64,000 nucleotides of DNA, taken from assembly GCF_022899245.1 (NCBI RefSeq), contig NZ_JALJAZ010000001.1, positions 1,895,001 to 1,959,000 of the forward strand, given 5' to 3'. Positions 7,909 to 18,367 of the stretch are shown one piece after another. Made by a program: the position numbers and the translations under genes. The stretch's first letter is position 1. The number at the start of each line of letters is the position of its first letter. The notes under the pieces were generated by a model. That model was not told where the DNA came from and ran no database searches. It saw nothing but the letters and a program-made list of their open reading frames with translations. The DNA is from Falsirhodobacter halotolerans. Lineage in GTDB: Bacteria > Pseudomonadota > Alphaproteobacteria > Rhodobacterales > Rhodobacteraceae.

Positions 7909-8457
7909 ATAGCCCGCAGACCCCACAACGCCCCGCCGCAACGTGACACCGGACCGCGCACCAACGATCGCATCCGCGCGCCGGAAATCCGCCTGATCGG
8001 TGCCGATGGCGAAAACGTCGGCGTCGTCACGCCGGCGCGCGCCATGGTGATGGCCGCCGATGCCGGCCTCGACCTGGTGGAAATCTCGCCCAATGCGGAA
8101 CCGCCGGTCTGCAAGATCATGGACTTCGGCAAGTTCAAGTACGAGACGCAGAAGCGCGAGGCCGAGGCCCGCAAGAAGCAGCACGTCATCGAGATCAAGG
8201 AAATCAAGTTCCGCCCCGGCACCGACACGCATGATTACGACGTGAAGATGCGGTCGGTCCTGAAGTTCCTTGGCGAAGGCGACAAGGTGAAGGTCACCCT
8301 GCGCTTCCGTGGTCGCGAAATGGCCCACCAGGATCTCGGCCTCGATCTGCTGAACCGCGTTGCCGCCGACGTGAACGCGGCGGAAGCGGGCAAGGTCGAA
8401 TCGATGCCGAAGCTGGAGGGCCGCCAGATGGTCATGATGATCGGCCCGACCAAGTAA
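7909..8457 (+). CDS. infC: Translation initiation factor IF-3 (non-canonical AUA start)
   Basis: Binds the 30S subunit, keeps it apart from 50S and checks start-codon pairing. With initiation at ATA the product is 182 residues and begins (M)[16 protein letters not shown], the alphaproteobacterial IF-3 N-terminus. The N-domain contains [12 protein letters not shown] and the C-domain the [18 protein letters not shown] region. The first in-frame ATG lies 45 codons further in, inside the N-domain, so starting there would destroy a conserved domain. Rare AUU/AUA/AUC starts are the known basis of IF-3 autoregulation, and the same is likely here. rpmI and rplT do not follow; the next plus-strand gene is pyrC. 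Confidence 0.9.
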   Translation: MARRPHNAPPQRDTGPRTNDRIRAPEIRLIGADGENVGVVTPARAMVMAADAGLDLVEISPNAEPPVCKIMDFGKFKYETQKREAEARKKQHVIEIKEIKFRPGTDTHDYDVKMRSVLKFLGEGDKVKVTLRFRGREMAHQDLGLDLLNRVAADVNAAEAGKVESMPKLEGRQMVMMIGPTK

Positions 8458-8465
8458 GCCCTACC

Positions 8466-8858
8466 TCACATCGGGCGCGCGATCTCATCCAGTTCGCGCG
8501 TCCGGTCCTCGGTCAGACGCGTGCGGCACTGCGCCTCGACCATCGGCTGGATCGATCCGCCCGCATTGATCCACGCCTCCGCCGCACATCCCTTGTCGCG
8601 ATAGGTGATCCACGCCCGCTGCGCCGCGCGCAAGGCATCCTCGCCGCCGCGCAAAGGTTCCTCCAGCCCCGCATCCACCGCGCGCAGACGCTCCATCGCG
8701 CCGTCATAGGCGGTGTTCAGCGCCGCATCCGCCGCCGCGTAATCGTCGCCCGCGCATTGGCTCATCTCGGCCTGCGTGCCGTCGGTGTTGCAGACAGGGG
8801 CCTGCGCCAAAGCGGGCAACGGCAAAAACGCCAAGGCAAGTGCTGAAATTCTGAACAT
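8466..8858 (-). CDS. DUF1311/LprI-like periplasmic protein
   Basis: A 130-residue exported protein with a signal peptide (about residues 1-20, ending PALAQA). The mature part has the DUF1311 pattern seen in LprI-type lysozyme-inhibitor proteins: an N-terminal [13 protein letters not shown] pair of cysteines, then [13 protein letters not shown], and a further cysteine near the C-terminus, suggesting two disulfides. Role in this organism is unknown. It is convergent with infC, eight bases between the stops, and divergent from pyrC. Confidence 0.8.
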   Translation of the reverse strand: MFRISALALAFLPLPALAQAPVCNTDGTQAEMSQCAGDDYAAADAALNTAYDGAMERLRAVDAGLEEPLRGGEDALRAAQRAWITYRDKGCAAEAWINAGGSIQPMVEAQCRTRLTEDRTRELDEIARPM

Positions 8859-8951
8859 GTGGATATCCTTTCACGCGAAAAAGGTAAGCGCGGCCCCCGA
8901 CCTTGCAAGTCGTGCTGGAAAAAACGGCGACAATCGGCTAGCGCGAGGGCC

Positions 8952-9986
8952 ATGACACACAGCCTCGCGATCCTTCGCCCCGATGACTGGCACCTGCATC
9001 TGCGTGACGGCGCGATGCTGAACGCCGTGCTGCCCGAAACCGCCCGCCATTTCGCCCGCGCGATCATCATGCCCAACCTGATTCCCCCCGTGGTGACGGC
9101 GGCGGATGCGGCGGCCTATCGCGACCGGATCATGGCCGCCCTGCCCGAAGGGGCGGCGTTCGAACCGCTGATGACCCTTTACCTGACGGAACAGACCGAT
9201 CCCGCCGATCTGCGTGCGGCGGTGGAGAGCGGTCTGGTCAAGGCCGTCAAACTCTATCCCGCCGGGGCCACGACCAATTCCCACGGCGGCGTGCGCGACT
9301 TCGACCGTGTGCGCGGCGTGCTGGAGACGATGGCCGACCTGGGCACCCCCCTGTGCATCCATGGCGAGGTCACGACGCCCGAGGTCGACATCTTCGACCG
9401 CGAGGCGGTCTTCATCGACACCGTCCTCGACCCGCTGCGCCGCGCCACCCCCGGCCTGCGCGTGGTGATGGAACACATCACGACCGCCCAGGGCGTGGCC
9501 TATGCCCGCGCGGGCACCGATCTGGCGGCGACGATCACGACGCATCATCTGGTCATCAACCGCAACCACATCCTCGTGGGCGGGATCAAGCCGCATTACT
9601 ACTGCCTGCCCGTCGCCAAGCGCGAGGAACATCGTCTGGCCCTGCGTGAAGCAGCGACCAGCGGCGAGGCGACGTTCTTCCTCGGCACCGATTCGGCCCC
9701 GCATACCGACGCGCTGAAGGAACATGCCTGCGGCTGCGCGGGCTGCTTCACCGCCACCAACACGATGTCGATCCTTGCACATGTGTTCGAGGAAGACGGC
9801 GCGCTGGACCGGCTGGAGGCCTTCACCTCGCTGAACGGACCTGCCTTTTATCGCCTGCCCACCAACACCGACCGCATCACGCTGGTGAAGGGTGATGCCG
9901 TCACCTACCCGTCGAAGATCGACACGGGCGATGGCACCGTCACCGTGTTCGACCCCGGCTTCCCCCTGCACTGGACCGTCAAATGA
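8952..9986 (+). CDS. pyrC: Dihydroorotase (type II)
   Basis: Zinc enzyme closing carbamoyl-aspartate to dihydroorotate in pyrimidine synthesis. The 344-residue protein has the metal-binding HLHLRDG (14-20), the carboxylated-lysine region [27 protein letters not shown] and the active-site GTDSAPH. Overall size and motifs match the E. coli-type PyrC rather than the multifunctional CAD-type. The ATG after GCGAGGGCC was preferred over a longer frame that would add 31 unconserved residues. The stop overlaps the pyrE start as ATGA, so pyrC and pyrE form a coupled pair. Confidence 0.95.
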   Translation: MTHSLAILRPDDWHLHLRDGAMLNAVLPETARHFARAIIMPNLIPPVVTAADAAAYRDRIMAALPEGAAFEPLMTLYLTEQTDPADLRAAVESGLVKAVKLYPAGATTNSHGGVRDFDRVRGVLETMADLGTPLCIHGEVTTPEVDIFDREAVFIDTVLDPLRRATPGLRVVMEHITTAQGVAYARAGTDLAATITTHHLVINRNHILVGGIKPHYYCLPVAKREEHRLALREAATSGEATFFLGTDSAPHTDALKEHACGCAGCFTATNTMSILAHVFEEDGALDRLEAFTSLNGPAFYRLPTNTDRITLVKGDAVTYPSKIDTGDGTVTVFDPGFPLHWTVK

Positions 9987-10660
9987 TCCCCACCGCCTTT
10001 CCCCCGCGCGACGAAATCGCCCGCCTGACCGCCCGCATGTTGCTGGAGATCAAGGCCGTCCATTTCAACGCCGACACGCCGTTCACGCTGGCATCGGGCC
10101 TGCCGTCGCCCACCTATATCGATTGCCGCAAGCTCATCTCCTATCCCCGCATCCGCGCGACGCTGATGGATTTCATGACCGTGACCGTCATGCGCGACGC
10201 GGGGTTCGAAGCGTTCGACAACATCGCGGGCGGCGAGACGGCGGGCATCCCCTTCGCCGCCATGGTGGCCGAACGGATGGCCCTGCCCATGACCTATGTG
10301 CGCAAGAAGCCGAAAGGGTATGGCCGCAACGCCCGCATCGAAGGCGCCATGACCGAAGGCCAGCGCGTTCTGCTGGTGGAGGATCTGACCACCGACGGCG
10401 GATCGAAGCTGTCTTTCGTCGATGCGATTCGCGACACGGGCGCGACCTGCGCCCATACGGCGGTCATCTTCTATTACGGCATCTTCCCCGATACGGAAAA
10501 GACGCTGGCCGATCACGGGGTGCAGTTGCACCACCTGTGCACCTGGTGGGACGTGCTGGCCGAAGCCCGCGCCTCCGCCGCCTTTGATGAGGCGACGCTG
10601 ACCGAAGTCGAATCCTTCCTCAACGCCCCTCGCGCCTGGCAGGACGCCCGCCGCGCGTAA
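9983..10660 (+). CDS. pyrE: Orotate phosphoribosyltransferase
   Basis: Makes OMP from orotate and PRPP, the step after dihydroorotate oxidation. The 225-residue protein contains the PRPP-binding motif [13 protein letters not shown], the [12 protein letters not shown] lysine-rich loop and [15 protein letters not shown] near the N-terminus. It overlaps pyrC by four bases, linking two consecutive-pathway genes; pyrD is not in the window. Confidence 0.95.
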   Translation: MIPTAFPPRDEIARLTARMLLEIKAVHFNADTPFTLASGLPSPTYIDCRKLISYPRIRATLMDFMTVTVMRDAGFEAFDNIAGGETAGIPFAAMVAERMALPMTYVRKKPKGYGRNARIEGAMTEGQRVLLVEDLTTDGGSKLSFVDAIRDTGATCAHTAVIFYYGIFPDTEKTLADHGVQLHHLCTWWDVLAEARASAAFDEATLTEVESFLNAPRAWQDARRA

Positions 10661-10741
10661 ATCCCCCATGCGGCGCATCCCCCTTTGCGCCGCATTCGGC
10701 TTCGCGATAAGGTCGGACCAATCCCGAACCAGCGAAGTCCG

Positions 10742-12223
10742 ATGAACGAAATCACCCAGTTCCGCCCGAATCAGGCCCCCGATGCCGATGTCCTGCCCCA
10801 CAATATCGAGGCGGAACAGCAGCTTCTGGGTGCCATTCTGACGAATAACGACGTGTTCGACCGCATCGCCTCGCTGTGCCGGGCCGAACATTTCTACGAC
10901 CCCGTCCATGCCCGCATCTTCGAAGTGGCGGCGGCCCGGATCCAGAAGAACGCCCTTGCCTCCCCCGTGACACTGAAGGCGTTTCTGGAGGATGACGCGG
11001 GCCTGAAGGAATTGGGCGGCCCCTCCTATCTCGCGCGGCTGGCGGGGGCGGCGATCTCGGCCTTCGCCGCGCGCGATTACGCGCAGATGATCTATGACCT
11101 TGCGGTGCGGCGCGAATTGATCGGTCTTGGGCGCGACATTTCGGCCAAGGCGGCCAAGGTGGATGTGGCCTCCGAACCCAAGGAACAGATCGTCGAGGCG
11201 GAACAGCGCCTGTATAAGCTGGGTGAACAGGGCGTGGCCGAACGCGGCTTCCAGTCCTTCCTCAAGGCCGTGACGGATGCGGTGAACGTGGCCAACGCCG
11301 CCTATCAGCGCGACGGGGGTCTGGCGGGCATTTCCACGGGTCTGGTCGATCTGGACAAGAAGCTGGGCGGTCTGCACCCGTCCGACCTTCTGATCCTTGC
11401 AGGGCGTCCGTCGATGGGCAAGACCTCGCTGGCGACCAACATCGCCTTCAACATCGCCAAGGCCTACAAGCGCGGCATCACCCATGACGGGCATGAAGGC
11501 GCGGTCGAAGGTGGGGTCGTCGGCTTCTTCAGCCTTGAGATGTCGGCCGAGCAGCTGGCCGCCCGTATCCTGTCCGAGGCGTCCGAGGTTCCCTCCGAAC
11601 AGATTCGCCGCGGCGACATGACCGAAGGCGAGTTCCGCCGGTTCGTGGAAGCGGCCAAGTCGCTGGAGGCCTGCCCGCTTTACATCGACGACACGCCCGC
11701 CCTGCCGATCAGCCAGGTCGCCGCCCGCTGCCGCCGCCTGAAACGGACGCACGGGCTGGACGTGCTGATGGTGGACTACCTCCAGCTTCTCAAAGGCTCC
11801 TCCAAGGAAAGCCGGGTGCAGGAGGTGTCGGAGATCACCCAAGGCCTGAAGGCCATCGCCAAGGAATTGAACATCCCCGTCATCGCCCTGTCGCAGCTGT
11901 CACGTCAGGTCGAAAGCCGCGAGGACAAGCGGCCCCAGCTCTCGGACCTGCGCGAATCCGGTTCGATCGAGCAGGACGCCGATGTGGTGATGTTCGTTTA
12001 TCGCGACGAATATTACAAAGAACGCGAAAAGCCGGGCGACCATGATCTGGAGGCCATGGCGAAATGGCAGCAGGTCATGGAACAGGTGCACGGCAAGGCC
12101 GAATGCATCATCGGCAAACAGCGCCACGGGCCGATCGGCACGGTGGAACTGTCGTTCGAAGGGCGCTTCACCCGGTTCGGCAATCTTGTCAAACCGTGGC
12201 AATCGGGCAGCGACGGCTTCTAA
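10742..12223 (+). CDS. dnaB: Replicative DNA helicase
   Basis: Hexameric 5'-3' helicase of the replication fork. The 493-residue product has the N-terminal DnaB domain (PHNIEAEQQLLGAIL near residues 20-34), a linker, and the RecA-like ATPase with Walker A GRPSMGKT at 221-228, Walker B-like VLMVDYLQLL, and SQLSRQVESREDKRPQLSDL toward the C-terminus. Start chosen at MNEITQF; upstream codons in frame are not conserved-looking. The stop overlaps the stop of the convergent EcsC-family gene. There is no intein, and length is normal. Confidence 0.96.
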   Translation: MNEITQFRPNQAPDADVLPHNIEAEQQLLGAILTNNDVFDRIASLCRAEHFYDPVHARIFEVAAARIQKNALASPVTLKAFLEDDAGLKELGGPSYLARLAGAAISAFAARDYAQMIYDLAVRRELIGLGRDISAKAAKVDVASEPKEQIVEAEQRLYKLGEQGVAERGFQSFLKAVTDAVNVANAAYQRDGGLAGISTGLVDLDKKLGGLHPSDLLILAGRPSMGKTSLATNIAFNIAKAYKRGITHDGHEGAVEGGVVGFFSLEMSAEQLAARILSEASEVPSEQIRRGDMTEGEFRRFVEAAKSLEACPLYIDDTPALPISQVAARCRRLKRTHGLDVLMVDYLQLLKGSSKESRVQEVSEITQGLKAIAKELNIPVIALSQLSRQVESREDKRPQLSDLRESGSIEQDADVVMFVYRDEYYKEREKPGDHDLEAMAKWQQVMEQVHGKAECIIGKQRHGPIGTVELSFEGRFTRFGNLVKPWQSGSDGF

Positions 12224-12987
12224 CGCAACGCCTTCGCCCCGGCGGCGCGGAAGGCCTGCATCACCTCCCCCTCGGGATGGGCTTTGGCCAGCTTCAGCAG
12301 GCCGAACCGCACATGGGCCAGTTCCTGATAATAGGTGATGAAGGCAAGGTTCACCGTCGCCCCCGTCACCGCCCCCAGAACCGGCACCGTCTGCGCGGCC
12401 AGCTTCTGGCTCAGCACCGCCGCAAGACGGGGGGCGATGGTCGCGATCATCCCCTGCGCGCCGATCCCCGTCATCGCAAGGCGCGAGGCCAGAAAGGCGG
12501 TGTTCACGCCGTCATCCTCCTCGAACGGGGTGCCCGAGCCGAACACGCGCAGGCATTCCAGCCGCACCGCCTCGTCATTCGGGTCGAACCCGTATTCGAC
12601 CGCCACCTTCTGAATGGCGGCAAAGAAGATCGACACCGTGGCCGGCAGCTCCACCACCGCCGACGGCAGCCCCCCAAGACCGCCCGCGCCCCCCGACAGG
12701 ACGGCGGCGATGCGGTGCCCGTGCTTGCCCGATGCGGGCAGCCGCGTGCTGGACCGGGCCATGTTGGCCGCGGAATAGCAGCGACGGAGGCCGAAGGCCG
12801 TCGCATCCTCGATCCGCGTGCGCATCGCGTCGGGAATATGGGCCATCAGCCCCTCGGCCCGCGACCCGGCGAAGGAAATGACTTTCATCAGCGGTCCGCC
12901 CGCCTGCCGCGCGCGGCGGGACAGGGCCGCGATCTCCGCCTCGGTCGCGGGCGTCAACGGGGGAAGGACGGGGGCGCTCTGGGTCAT
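12220..12987 (-). CDS. EcsC family protein
   Basis: A 255-residue protein of the EcsC family, named for the third gene of the Bacillus ecs locus; its biochemical role is unknown. Visible features are the helical N-terminus, Gly-rich segments such as [20 protein letters not shown] that resemble membrane-associating stretches, and a C-terminal hydrophobic region ([22 protein letters not shown]). The start is uncertain: ATG at 12987 has GAGGA four bases upstream, while ATGs at 13002 and 13011 are in frame without a better site. It is convergent with dnaB. Confidence 0.75.
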   Translation of the reverse strand: MTQSAPVLPPLTPATEAEIAALSRRARQAGGPLMKVISFAGSRAEGLMAHIPDAMRTRIEDATAFGLRRCYSAANMARSSTRLPASGKHGHRIAAVLSGGAGGLGGLPSAVVELPATVSIFFAAIQKVAVEYGFDPNDEAVRLECLRVFGSGTPFEEDDGVNTAFLASRLAMTGIGAQGMIATIAPRLAAVLSQKLAAQTVPVLGAVTGATVNLAFITYYQELAHVRFGLLKLAKAHPEGEVMQAFRAAGAKALR

Positions 12988-13039
12988 CGGATCCTCATTC
13001 ATCTTTGTCATAGGTAAGCGCGCCCCGCCCGCGTGCAAG

Positions 13040-14713
13040 TTACCGCGACAATCGCAGGACGAAGTCCCCCGCCCGCATTTCATTCTGACGGCGGGGGGTC
13101 AGCGCCATCTCCCCCTCCAGATAGGCGGCAAGCGCACCGGGGGCGGTGGAATAGATGCCGCTTCCCTCCACCGGCAGCCGTTCCACCACGCCGTCCTTCA
13201 GGACCATCCCTTCAACCATGGTCGATTGCCACCCGCTGAGGATCACCGCCTGATCGCCCCCCAGATCGGGCAGGAAATTCGCCACGATCATCAGGCACCC
13301 CACCCGCCCGTCCGTCCGGCGATCCCGAAGGCAGGCGCGATGCCACAGGCGGCGCTGTTCGTCGTCCACCGCCCCAAGGATCCGGTCGCGCGCGGCGGCG
13401 GCACCCGGCGGGCGCACGGGCATCAGGGCCGACAGGTCCGCCACCGTCACCGGCGCATCCGCCGCCGCAAGGTCGGCCCGCGCCGGCGGCCCCATGCCCC
13501 GCGCCCGCAAGTCGGCCAGCGCCCTCTCTCCCGCCAGCCCCCACCGGGTGAACTGCCGTTCGGACAGGTCGGCCCCCGCGATCACCCGGGCCGCCTGACT
13601 GTTCGCCGAAATACGCTCGGCGTTCAGGACCGGCGTCATCCACAAGGCAGCCAGCCCGATCGTGACCAGCGCCAGCGCCACATTCGCCCGCCGGATACGC
13701 CCCGCCCATCCCGGCCCCCGCAGAACCGCCCCGGCATAGGCCACCCCATAGGACAGGGCGAGCGCCGTGACCGTCACCCCCAGCACCCGCTGCGGCGTCC
13801 AGCCATAGTCCGCGATTCGCAACCACAGCGACCAGCCCGCCAGCCCCGCCGGGATCGGCAACAGGACGGCCAGCGCCTGGGTCGCCCACCGCATCCCCCG
13901 ACGCGGCACCGGCGCATCGCCCGCGCAATCAAGCGCCGTGGTGATCAGCGTCGTGGCAATCGCGCAGACGGCCAGCAGCGTCATCGCCGCCGACAGGGTG
14001 CCGAACGTCTCGGACACCCCCTGCACCGGCAGCGCCACCAGAAAGACGCCCAGAACCACAAGAACCACCGGAATCAGCAGGCGCAGCAACATCAGGACGG
14101 GGCCCAGCGACACGCGTTCCCCCGCTTCGGCCATGACGGCGATCCCAAGGCCAAGCGCCACCCCCGAGATCAGCCACGGCCCGACCGCCGTATCCATCAG
14201 CCGGTCCAGCACGTCGATGCCCACCATCCCCAAAAGGGCCGACGACAGGACGATCACCCCCCACACCACCGCCACGAACAGCCAGCCCGACATCAGGCGC
14301 AGGACGATGGCCCACGCCTCCTGAAACAGGACGGCGTAATCCATCATCCGGCCCCGCGCCGCCGCGACCCAGAACGGCAGCGGCAGCAGGATCAGGATCA
14401 GGAACGCCCCGACGCCGGAAAAGGCCGTCACCTGATCGCCATGGCGCAGGGACATGAGGTTCAGCAGCGCCACCGCCGGAGCGGTCACGGCCACTGCCCC
14501 CAAAGCCGACCGCGCCATCGTCAGCGGGCCGACCATCGCCAGAAAGGAATGGAAGAACGCGGTCATCGTCGCGGCGATCAGCATCGCCTGTCGCGCCGTC
14601 AGCAGGTCCGAGGCATAGTAGTCCTCCAGCAGCCAGAATCCCGTGCCCGCAAGCGCGCCCGCGAATGCCAGCGCCAGCCGCCGCCCGATTGCCGTTCCCA
14701 TCGGATCCCCCAT
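13040..14713 (-). CDS. DUF4153 family multi-pass membrane protein
   Basis: About 557 residues with roughly ten or eleven hydrophobic segments in the first 360 residues, followed by a soluble C-terminal region of about 190 residues that probably faces the periplasm or cytoplasm as one domain. The membrane part matches DUF4153 proteins of alphaproteobacteria, whose function is unknown. Start is uncertain among ATGs at 14734, 14713 and 14701; I chose the one following a GGCGGGGGA element. It is divergent from gatC and shares no evident pathway with its neighbours. Confidence 0.72.
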   Translation of the reverse strand: MGDPMGTAIGRRLALAFAGALAGTGFWLLEDYYASDLLTARQAMLIAATMTAFFHSFLAMVGPLTMARSALGAVAVTAPAVALLNLMSLRHGDQVTAFSGVGAFLILILLPLPFWVAAARGRMMDYAVLFQEAWAIVLRLMSGWLFVAVVWGVIVLSSALLGMVGIDVLDRLMDTAVGPWLISGVALGLGIAVMAEAGERVSLGPVLMLLRLLIPVVLVVLGVFLVALPVQGVSETFGTLSAAMTLLAVCAIATTLITTALDCAGDAPVPRRGMRWATQALAVLLPIPAGLAGWSLWLRIADYGWTPQRVLGVTVTALALSYGVAYAGAVLRGPGWAGRIRRANVALALVTIGLAALWMTPVLNAERISANSQAARVIAGADLSERQFTRWGLAGERALADLRARGMGPPARADLAAADAPVTVADLSALMPVRPPGAAAARDRILGAVDDEQRRLWHRACLRDRRTDGRVGCLMIVANFLPDLGGDQAVILSGWQSTMVEGMVLKDGVVERLPVEGSGIYSTAPGALAAYLEGEMALTPRRQNEMRAGDFVLRLSR

Positions 14714-14827
14714 TGCGTCATCCCCCGCCACCATAGCCGCGCCGCCCCACCCCCGAAAGCCCCGCAGGCTTGCGATCCCGCCCCCTGCGCGCTACACCCG
14801 AACCCGATAGAAATCCCGGAGCTTTCC

Positions 14828-15115
14828 ATGTCGATCGACACCGAGACCGCCCGCAAGGTCGCGCATCTGGCCCGCATCCGCGTGGACGAGGCCGACCTTC
14901 CCGCGCTGGCAGGCGAACTCAGCAACATCCTCGCCCTGATGGAGCAGTTGAACGAGGTCGATGTGGACGGGGTGGAGCCGATGACCTCGGTCACGCCGAT
15001 GCGCCTGAAACGCCGCGCCGATGTGGTGACGGACGGCGACATGGCCGACCGCGTCCTGAACAACGCCCCCGACGCGCGCGAGGGCTTCTTTGCCGTGCCG
15101 AAGGTGGTGGAATGA
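14828..15115 (+). CDS. gatC: Asp-tRNA(Asn)/Glu-tRNA(Gln) amidotransferase subunit C
   Basis: Small stabilising subunit of the GatCAB amidotransferase that corrects Glu-tRNA(Gln) or Asp-tRNA(Asn). The 95-residue protein has the typical start [16 protein letters not shown] and the end [19 protein letters not shown] site lies before the ATG. It overlaps gatA as ATGA. gatB is not in the window. Confidence 0.94.
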   Translation: MSIDTETARKVAHLARIRVDEADLPALAGELSNILALMEQLNEVDVDGVEPMTSVTPMRLKRRADVVTDGDMADRVLNNAPDAREGFFAVPKVVE

Positions 15116-16590
15116 CCGCGAATACCCTGACGATCGACGCCGCCCGCACCGCGCTGAAGGCGCGGGAGATGACCGCGGTGGAACTGACCGAGACCTGCAT
15201 CGCCGCGATGGAGGCGGGGGGCGCGCTGAACGCCTTCGTGCACAAGACGCCCGAGATCGCGCTGGAACAGGCCCGCGCCGCCGATGCCCGTCTGGCAACC
15301 GGCGATGCGCCCGCGCTGTGCGGCATCCCGTTGGGCATCAAGGATCTGTTCTGCACCAAGGGCGTCCCGTCCCAGGCCGCGTCGAACATCCTGGCGGGGT
15401 TCAAGCCGGATTACGAATCCACCGTCACGTCGAAGCTGTTCGATGCGGGCGCCGTGATGCTGGGCAAGCTGTCCATGGACGAATTCGCCATGGGCTCGTC
15501 CAACGAAAGCGCCTGCTACGGCCCCGCGATCAACCCGTGGAAGGTCGATGACGTGGCTCGCACACCGGGCGGATCGTCGGGCGGGTCGGCGGCGGCGGTC
15601 GCGGCGGATCTGTGTCTGGGGGCCACCGGCACCGACACCGGCGGGTCGATCCGTCAGCCCGCCGCCTTCACCGGCATCGTCGGCATCAAGCCCACCTATG
15701 GCCGCGTGTCGCGTTGGGGGGTGATCGCCTATGCCTCCAGCCTTGATCAGGCCGGGCCCATGACGAAGACGGTGCGCGATTCGGCCATCATGCTTCAGGC
15801 GATGGCCGGGCATGACGAGAAGGATTCGACCTCCGCCGATCTGCCCGTGCCGGATTTCGAGGCGGCGCTGAGCGGCGACATCCGCGGCAAGGTCATCGGC
15901 ATCCCCCGCGAATACCGCATGGACGGGATGAGCGATGAGATCGACGCCCTGTGGCAACAGGGCACGGCCATGCTGCGCGACGCGGGGGCCGAGGTGCGCG
16001 ACATCTCCCTTCCCCACACGAAATACGCGCTGCCCGCCTATTACGTCATCGCCCCGGCCGAAGCGTCGTCGAACCTCGCGCGCTATGACGGGGTCCGGTA
16101 TGGCCACCGCGCGGCTTTGGCGGCGGGCGACGGCATCGTCGACATGTATGAAAAGACCCGCGCCGAGGGCTTCGGCAAAGAGGTCCAGCGCCGGATCATG
16201 GTCGGCACCTATGTGCTGTCGGCGGGCTTCTACGACGCCTATTACAACCGCGCGCGCAAGGTGCGGACGCTGATCAAGCGCGATTTCGAAACCGTCTTCG
16301 CCGATGGCGTGGACGCGATCCTGACCCCCGCCACCCCATCCGCCGCCTTCGGCATCGGCGAGGTCAGCAGCGCCGACCCGGTCGAGATGTATCTGAACGA
16401 CGTGTTCACCGTCACGGTGAACCTTGCGGGCCTTCCCGGCGTTTCGGTTCCGGTGGGCGTGGACGCCAATGGGCTGCCCCTTGGTCTGCAACTGATCGGA
16501 CGGCCGTGGGAGGAAGGATCCCTTCTCAATCACGCCTACGTGTTGGAGCGTGCGGCCGGGTTTGTAGCCAAGCCCGCCAAATGGTGGTAA
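15112..16590 (+). CDS. gatA: Asp-tRNA(Asn)/Glu-tRNA(Gln) amidotransferase subunit A
   Basis: Glutaminase subunit of GatCAB, releasing ammonia for transamidation of mischarged tRNA. The 492-residue protein has the amidase signature with a Lys-cisSer-Ser triad: Lys77 in GIKDLF, Ser155 in [15 protein letters not shown] and Ser179 in [12 protein letters not shown]. The [14 protein letters not shown] stretch is also diagnostic for GatA over other amidases. It is coupled to gatC by a four-base overlap. Length is normal. Confidence 0.95.
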   Translation: MTANTLTIDAARTALKAREMTAVELTETCIAAMEAGGALNAFVHKTPEIALEQARAADARLATGDAPALCGIPLGIKDLFCTKGVPSQAASNILAGFKPDYESTVTSKLFDAGAVMLGKLSMDEFAMGSSNESACYGPAINPWKVDDVARTPGGSSGGSAAAVAADLCLGATGTDTGGSIRQPAAFTGIVGIKPTYGRVSRWGVIAYASSLDQAGPMTKTVRDSAIMLQAMAGHDEKDSTSADLPVPDFEAALSGDIRGKVIGIPREYRMDGMSDEIDALWQQGTAMLRDAGAEVRDISLPHTKYALPAYYVIAPAEASSNLARYDGVRYGHRAALAAGDGIVDMYEKTRAEGFGKEVQRRIMVGTYVLSAGFYDAYYNRARKVRTLIKRDFETVFADGVDAILTPATPSAAFGIGEVSSADPVEMYLNDVFTVTVNLAGLPGVSVPVGVDANGLPLGLQLIGRPWEEGSLLNHAYVLERAAGFVAKPAKWW

Positions 16591-16612
16591 GCGCGAAAAT
16601 CAACGTGACGGA

Positions 16613-17317
16613 ATGGTGAAGATGTCGGTGAAGCGGATCGGTTTGGTGGTATCGGTGTCCTTGATCGCGGGGGCGCTTGCGGCGTGTGCGCCTGCGGTGC
16701 CCGACAGCAGCTATCAATCCTATATGCGCAATCAGGCGCAGAACCCGATCCCGCCCGCCTATCAGACGGGCGGCGTGTCGCAGGGATTTTCCACCCAAGG
16801 CGCGCTTGACGCGATCAACAACGCCGAATCGGGCGGCGCGCCGGCCGTCATGCCTTCGGGCGAACGCCCGCGCGGCAACGCCCCCATGGGCATCCGTGAG
16901 GAATCGGGCGAAATGACCGCTGTGCGCGGCAATACCGGCATGTCGAACGAGAACAGCTTCGAGGCGGTGTCGGCCGAACGCTCCATCGCCGAGGATGCGG
17001 CGGTGATCGCGCAGAACCGTTCGCAATATGTGCAGGTGCAGCCGACCGCCCTGCCGCAGCGCAGTTCCAATACCCCCAACATCGTCGCCTATGCCTTGCA
17101 GACCTCGCATCCGCGGGGGCAGCAGATGTTCGGTCGCTCGTCCATCCGGTTCAGCAATTCGGCGGAACAATGCGCCAAATACGGCTCGCCCGATCTGGCG
17201 CAGATCGCGTTTCTTGAGGGGGGCGGCCCGCAGCGGGATCGCAACAACCTCGATCCTGACGGCGACGGCTATGCCTGTTCGTGGGATCCGGCCCCGTTCC
17301 GCGCAGGCGTACGCTGA
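16613..17317 (+). CDS. Lipoprotein with C-terminal excalibur-like calcium-binding domain
   Basis: The 234-residue product has a lipoprotein signal with lipobox LAAC (Cys25), so it should be membrane-anchored on the periplasmic side. Residues 26-185 are low-complexity, rich in Ser, Asn, Gln and Pro. The last 50 residues hold a Cys, then NNLDPDGDGYACSWDP, the DxDxDGxxC pattern of excalibur domains, known to be EF-hand-like. The start could be three codons later (MSVKRIG). The 3' end overlaps the following amidase gene by 37 bases if that gene starts at GTG, suggesting coupled cell-wall roles. Confidence 0.75.
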   Translation: MVKMSVKRIGLVVSVSLIAGALAACAPAVPDSSYQSYMRNQAQNPIPPAYQTGGVSQGFSTQGALDAINNAESGGAPAVMPSGERPRGNAPMGIREESGEMTAVRGNTGMSNENSFEAVSAERSIAEDAAVIAQNRSQYVQVQPTALPQRSSNTPNIVAYALQTSHPRGQQMFGRSSIRFSNSAEQCAKYGSPDLAQIAFLEGGGPQRDRNNLDPDGDGYACSWDPAPFRAGVR

Positions 17318-17949
17318 CCCTTTCGCCCAATCACGGCCCCCGCCGCATCGCGGCGCCACCTGACCTGATCGTCCTGCACTATACCGGCATGACCAGCTTT
17401 GCGGCGGCGCGGGATCGGCTGTGCGATCCACTGGCCGAGGTGTCGGCCCACTGGCTGATCGACGAGGATGGGACCACCCTGCCCCTGGTGGATGAAGCCC
17501 GTCGCGCCTGGCACGCGGGGGCGGGATCGTGGCGCGGGCGGGACGACGTGAACTCGCGCTCGATCGGGATCGAGTTGCAGAACAACGGACGTTCGCCATT
17601 TCCGGACCCGCAGATGCGCGCGCTTGAGACGCTGCTGCGCGGTATCATGGCGCGGTGGTCCATCCCGCCGCACGGCGTGATCGCCCATTCCGACCTTGCC
17701 CCCGGCCGCAAGATCGACCCCGGCCCGCGTTTCGACTGGCGCCGCCTGGCGCGCGAGGGCCTCTCGGTCTGGCCCGCCCCCGCCCCTGCGGGCGATCTGG
17801 AGAGCGATCTGACCCGCATCGGCTATGCCGACCACCCGGAGCGTCTGGCGGCCTTCCGCCTGCGCTTTCGGCCCGGCGCGGCGGGTCCTGCGGACAAGAT
17901 CGACGGCGCGCTTGCGGCGGGCCTTGACGCGGGCGACGGCGGCGCATAA
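17281..17949 (+). CDS. N-acetylmuramoyl-L-alanine amidase (AmpD/amidase_2 type)
   Basis: Zinc amidase that cuts the MurNAc-L-Ala bond of peptidoglycan or of recycled anhydro-muropeptides. The 222-residue protein has VLHYTGM (first zinc His), SIGIELQNNG (catalytic Glu region) and HSDLAPGRKIDPGPRFDW (second zinc His and third ligand Asp). No signal peptide is visible, consistent with cytoplasmic muropeptide recycling. No ATG lies near the N-terminus; GTG at 17281, inside the end of the lipoprotein gene, is the best start, though a shorter start near LTLSPNHGPRR is possible. RNase P RNA follows ten bases after the stop. Confidence 0.88.
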   Translation: MGSGPVPRRRTLTLSPNHGPRRIAAPPDLIVLHYTGMTSFAAARDRLCDPLAEVSAHWLIDEDGTTLPLVDEARRAWHAGAGSWRGRDDVNSRSIGIELQNNGRSPFPDPQMRALETLLRGIMARWSIPPHGVIAHSDLAPGRKIDPGPRFDWRRLAREGLSVWPAPAPAGDLESDLTRIGYADHPERLAAFRLRFRPGAAGPADKIDGALAAGLDAGDGGA

Positions 17950-17959
17950 CCCCACCCTC

Positions 17960-18365
17960 GCGCGGATGGCTGGATGATCGCGGGGGGCAACCTTCGAGGA
18001 AAGTCCGGACTCCATGAAGACAGGGCGCCGGGTAACACCCGGCCGGGGCAACCCGAGGGAAAGCGCCACAGAGAAGAGTCTGCCGCGCAGGTCGCGGTCA
18101 GGGTGAAACGGTGGGGTAAGAGCCCACCGCGGTCCGGGCAACCGGAACGGCACGGCAAGCCCCGCCCGGAGCAATGCCGAATAGGGACCTCGCGCCCCGT
18201 AAGGTCCGCGCGCAAGCGGAGACCACGGTGCAGGGATCTTCAGCCCAGAGGTCCGGGTTGGCAGCACGATCCCGTCGGCAACGGCGGGACCAGATGAATG
18301 GTCATCAAAGGGGAAACCGTGAATTCGGGCCCCGGAACAAAATCCGGCTTACAGGCCATCCGCGC
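17960..18365 (+). ncRNA. rnpB: RNase P RNA (type A)
   Basis: Catalytic RNA of RNase P, which matures tRNA 5' ends. Ends are set by the P1 helix: GCGCGGATGGC at 17960-17970 pairs with GCCATCCGCGC at 18355-18365. The conserved core is visible: GAGGAAAGTCCGGACTCC near 17996 and GAGGGAAAGCGCCACAGAGA near 18055, then GGTAAGAGCCCACCG near 18115, and the 3' conserved segment with GGCTTACAGGCC. About 406 nt is the normal size for alphaproteobacteria. The 3' end abuts the stop of the convergent glutaredoxin gene. Confidence 0.95.
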
Positions 18366-18367
18366 GC

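Noticed and set aside
8458-8951. rpmI and rplT after infC
   Set aside because: The interval holds only a minus-strand DUF1311 gene and the pyrC leader; neither ribosomal protein gene is here.
12818-15115. Very long plus-strand open frame of about 765 codons
   Set aside because: It is antisense to the EcsC and DUF4153 genes and has a His/Arg/Pro/Gln-rich shadow composition; only its last 95 codons, gatC, are real.
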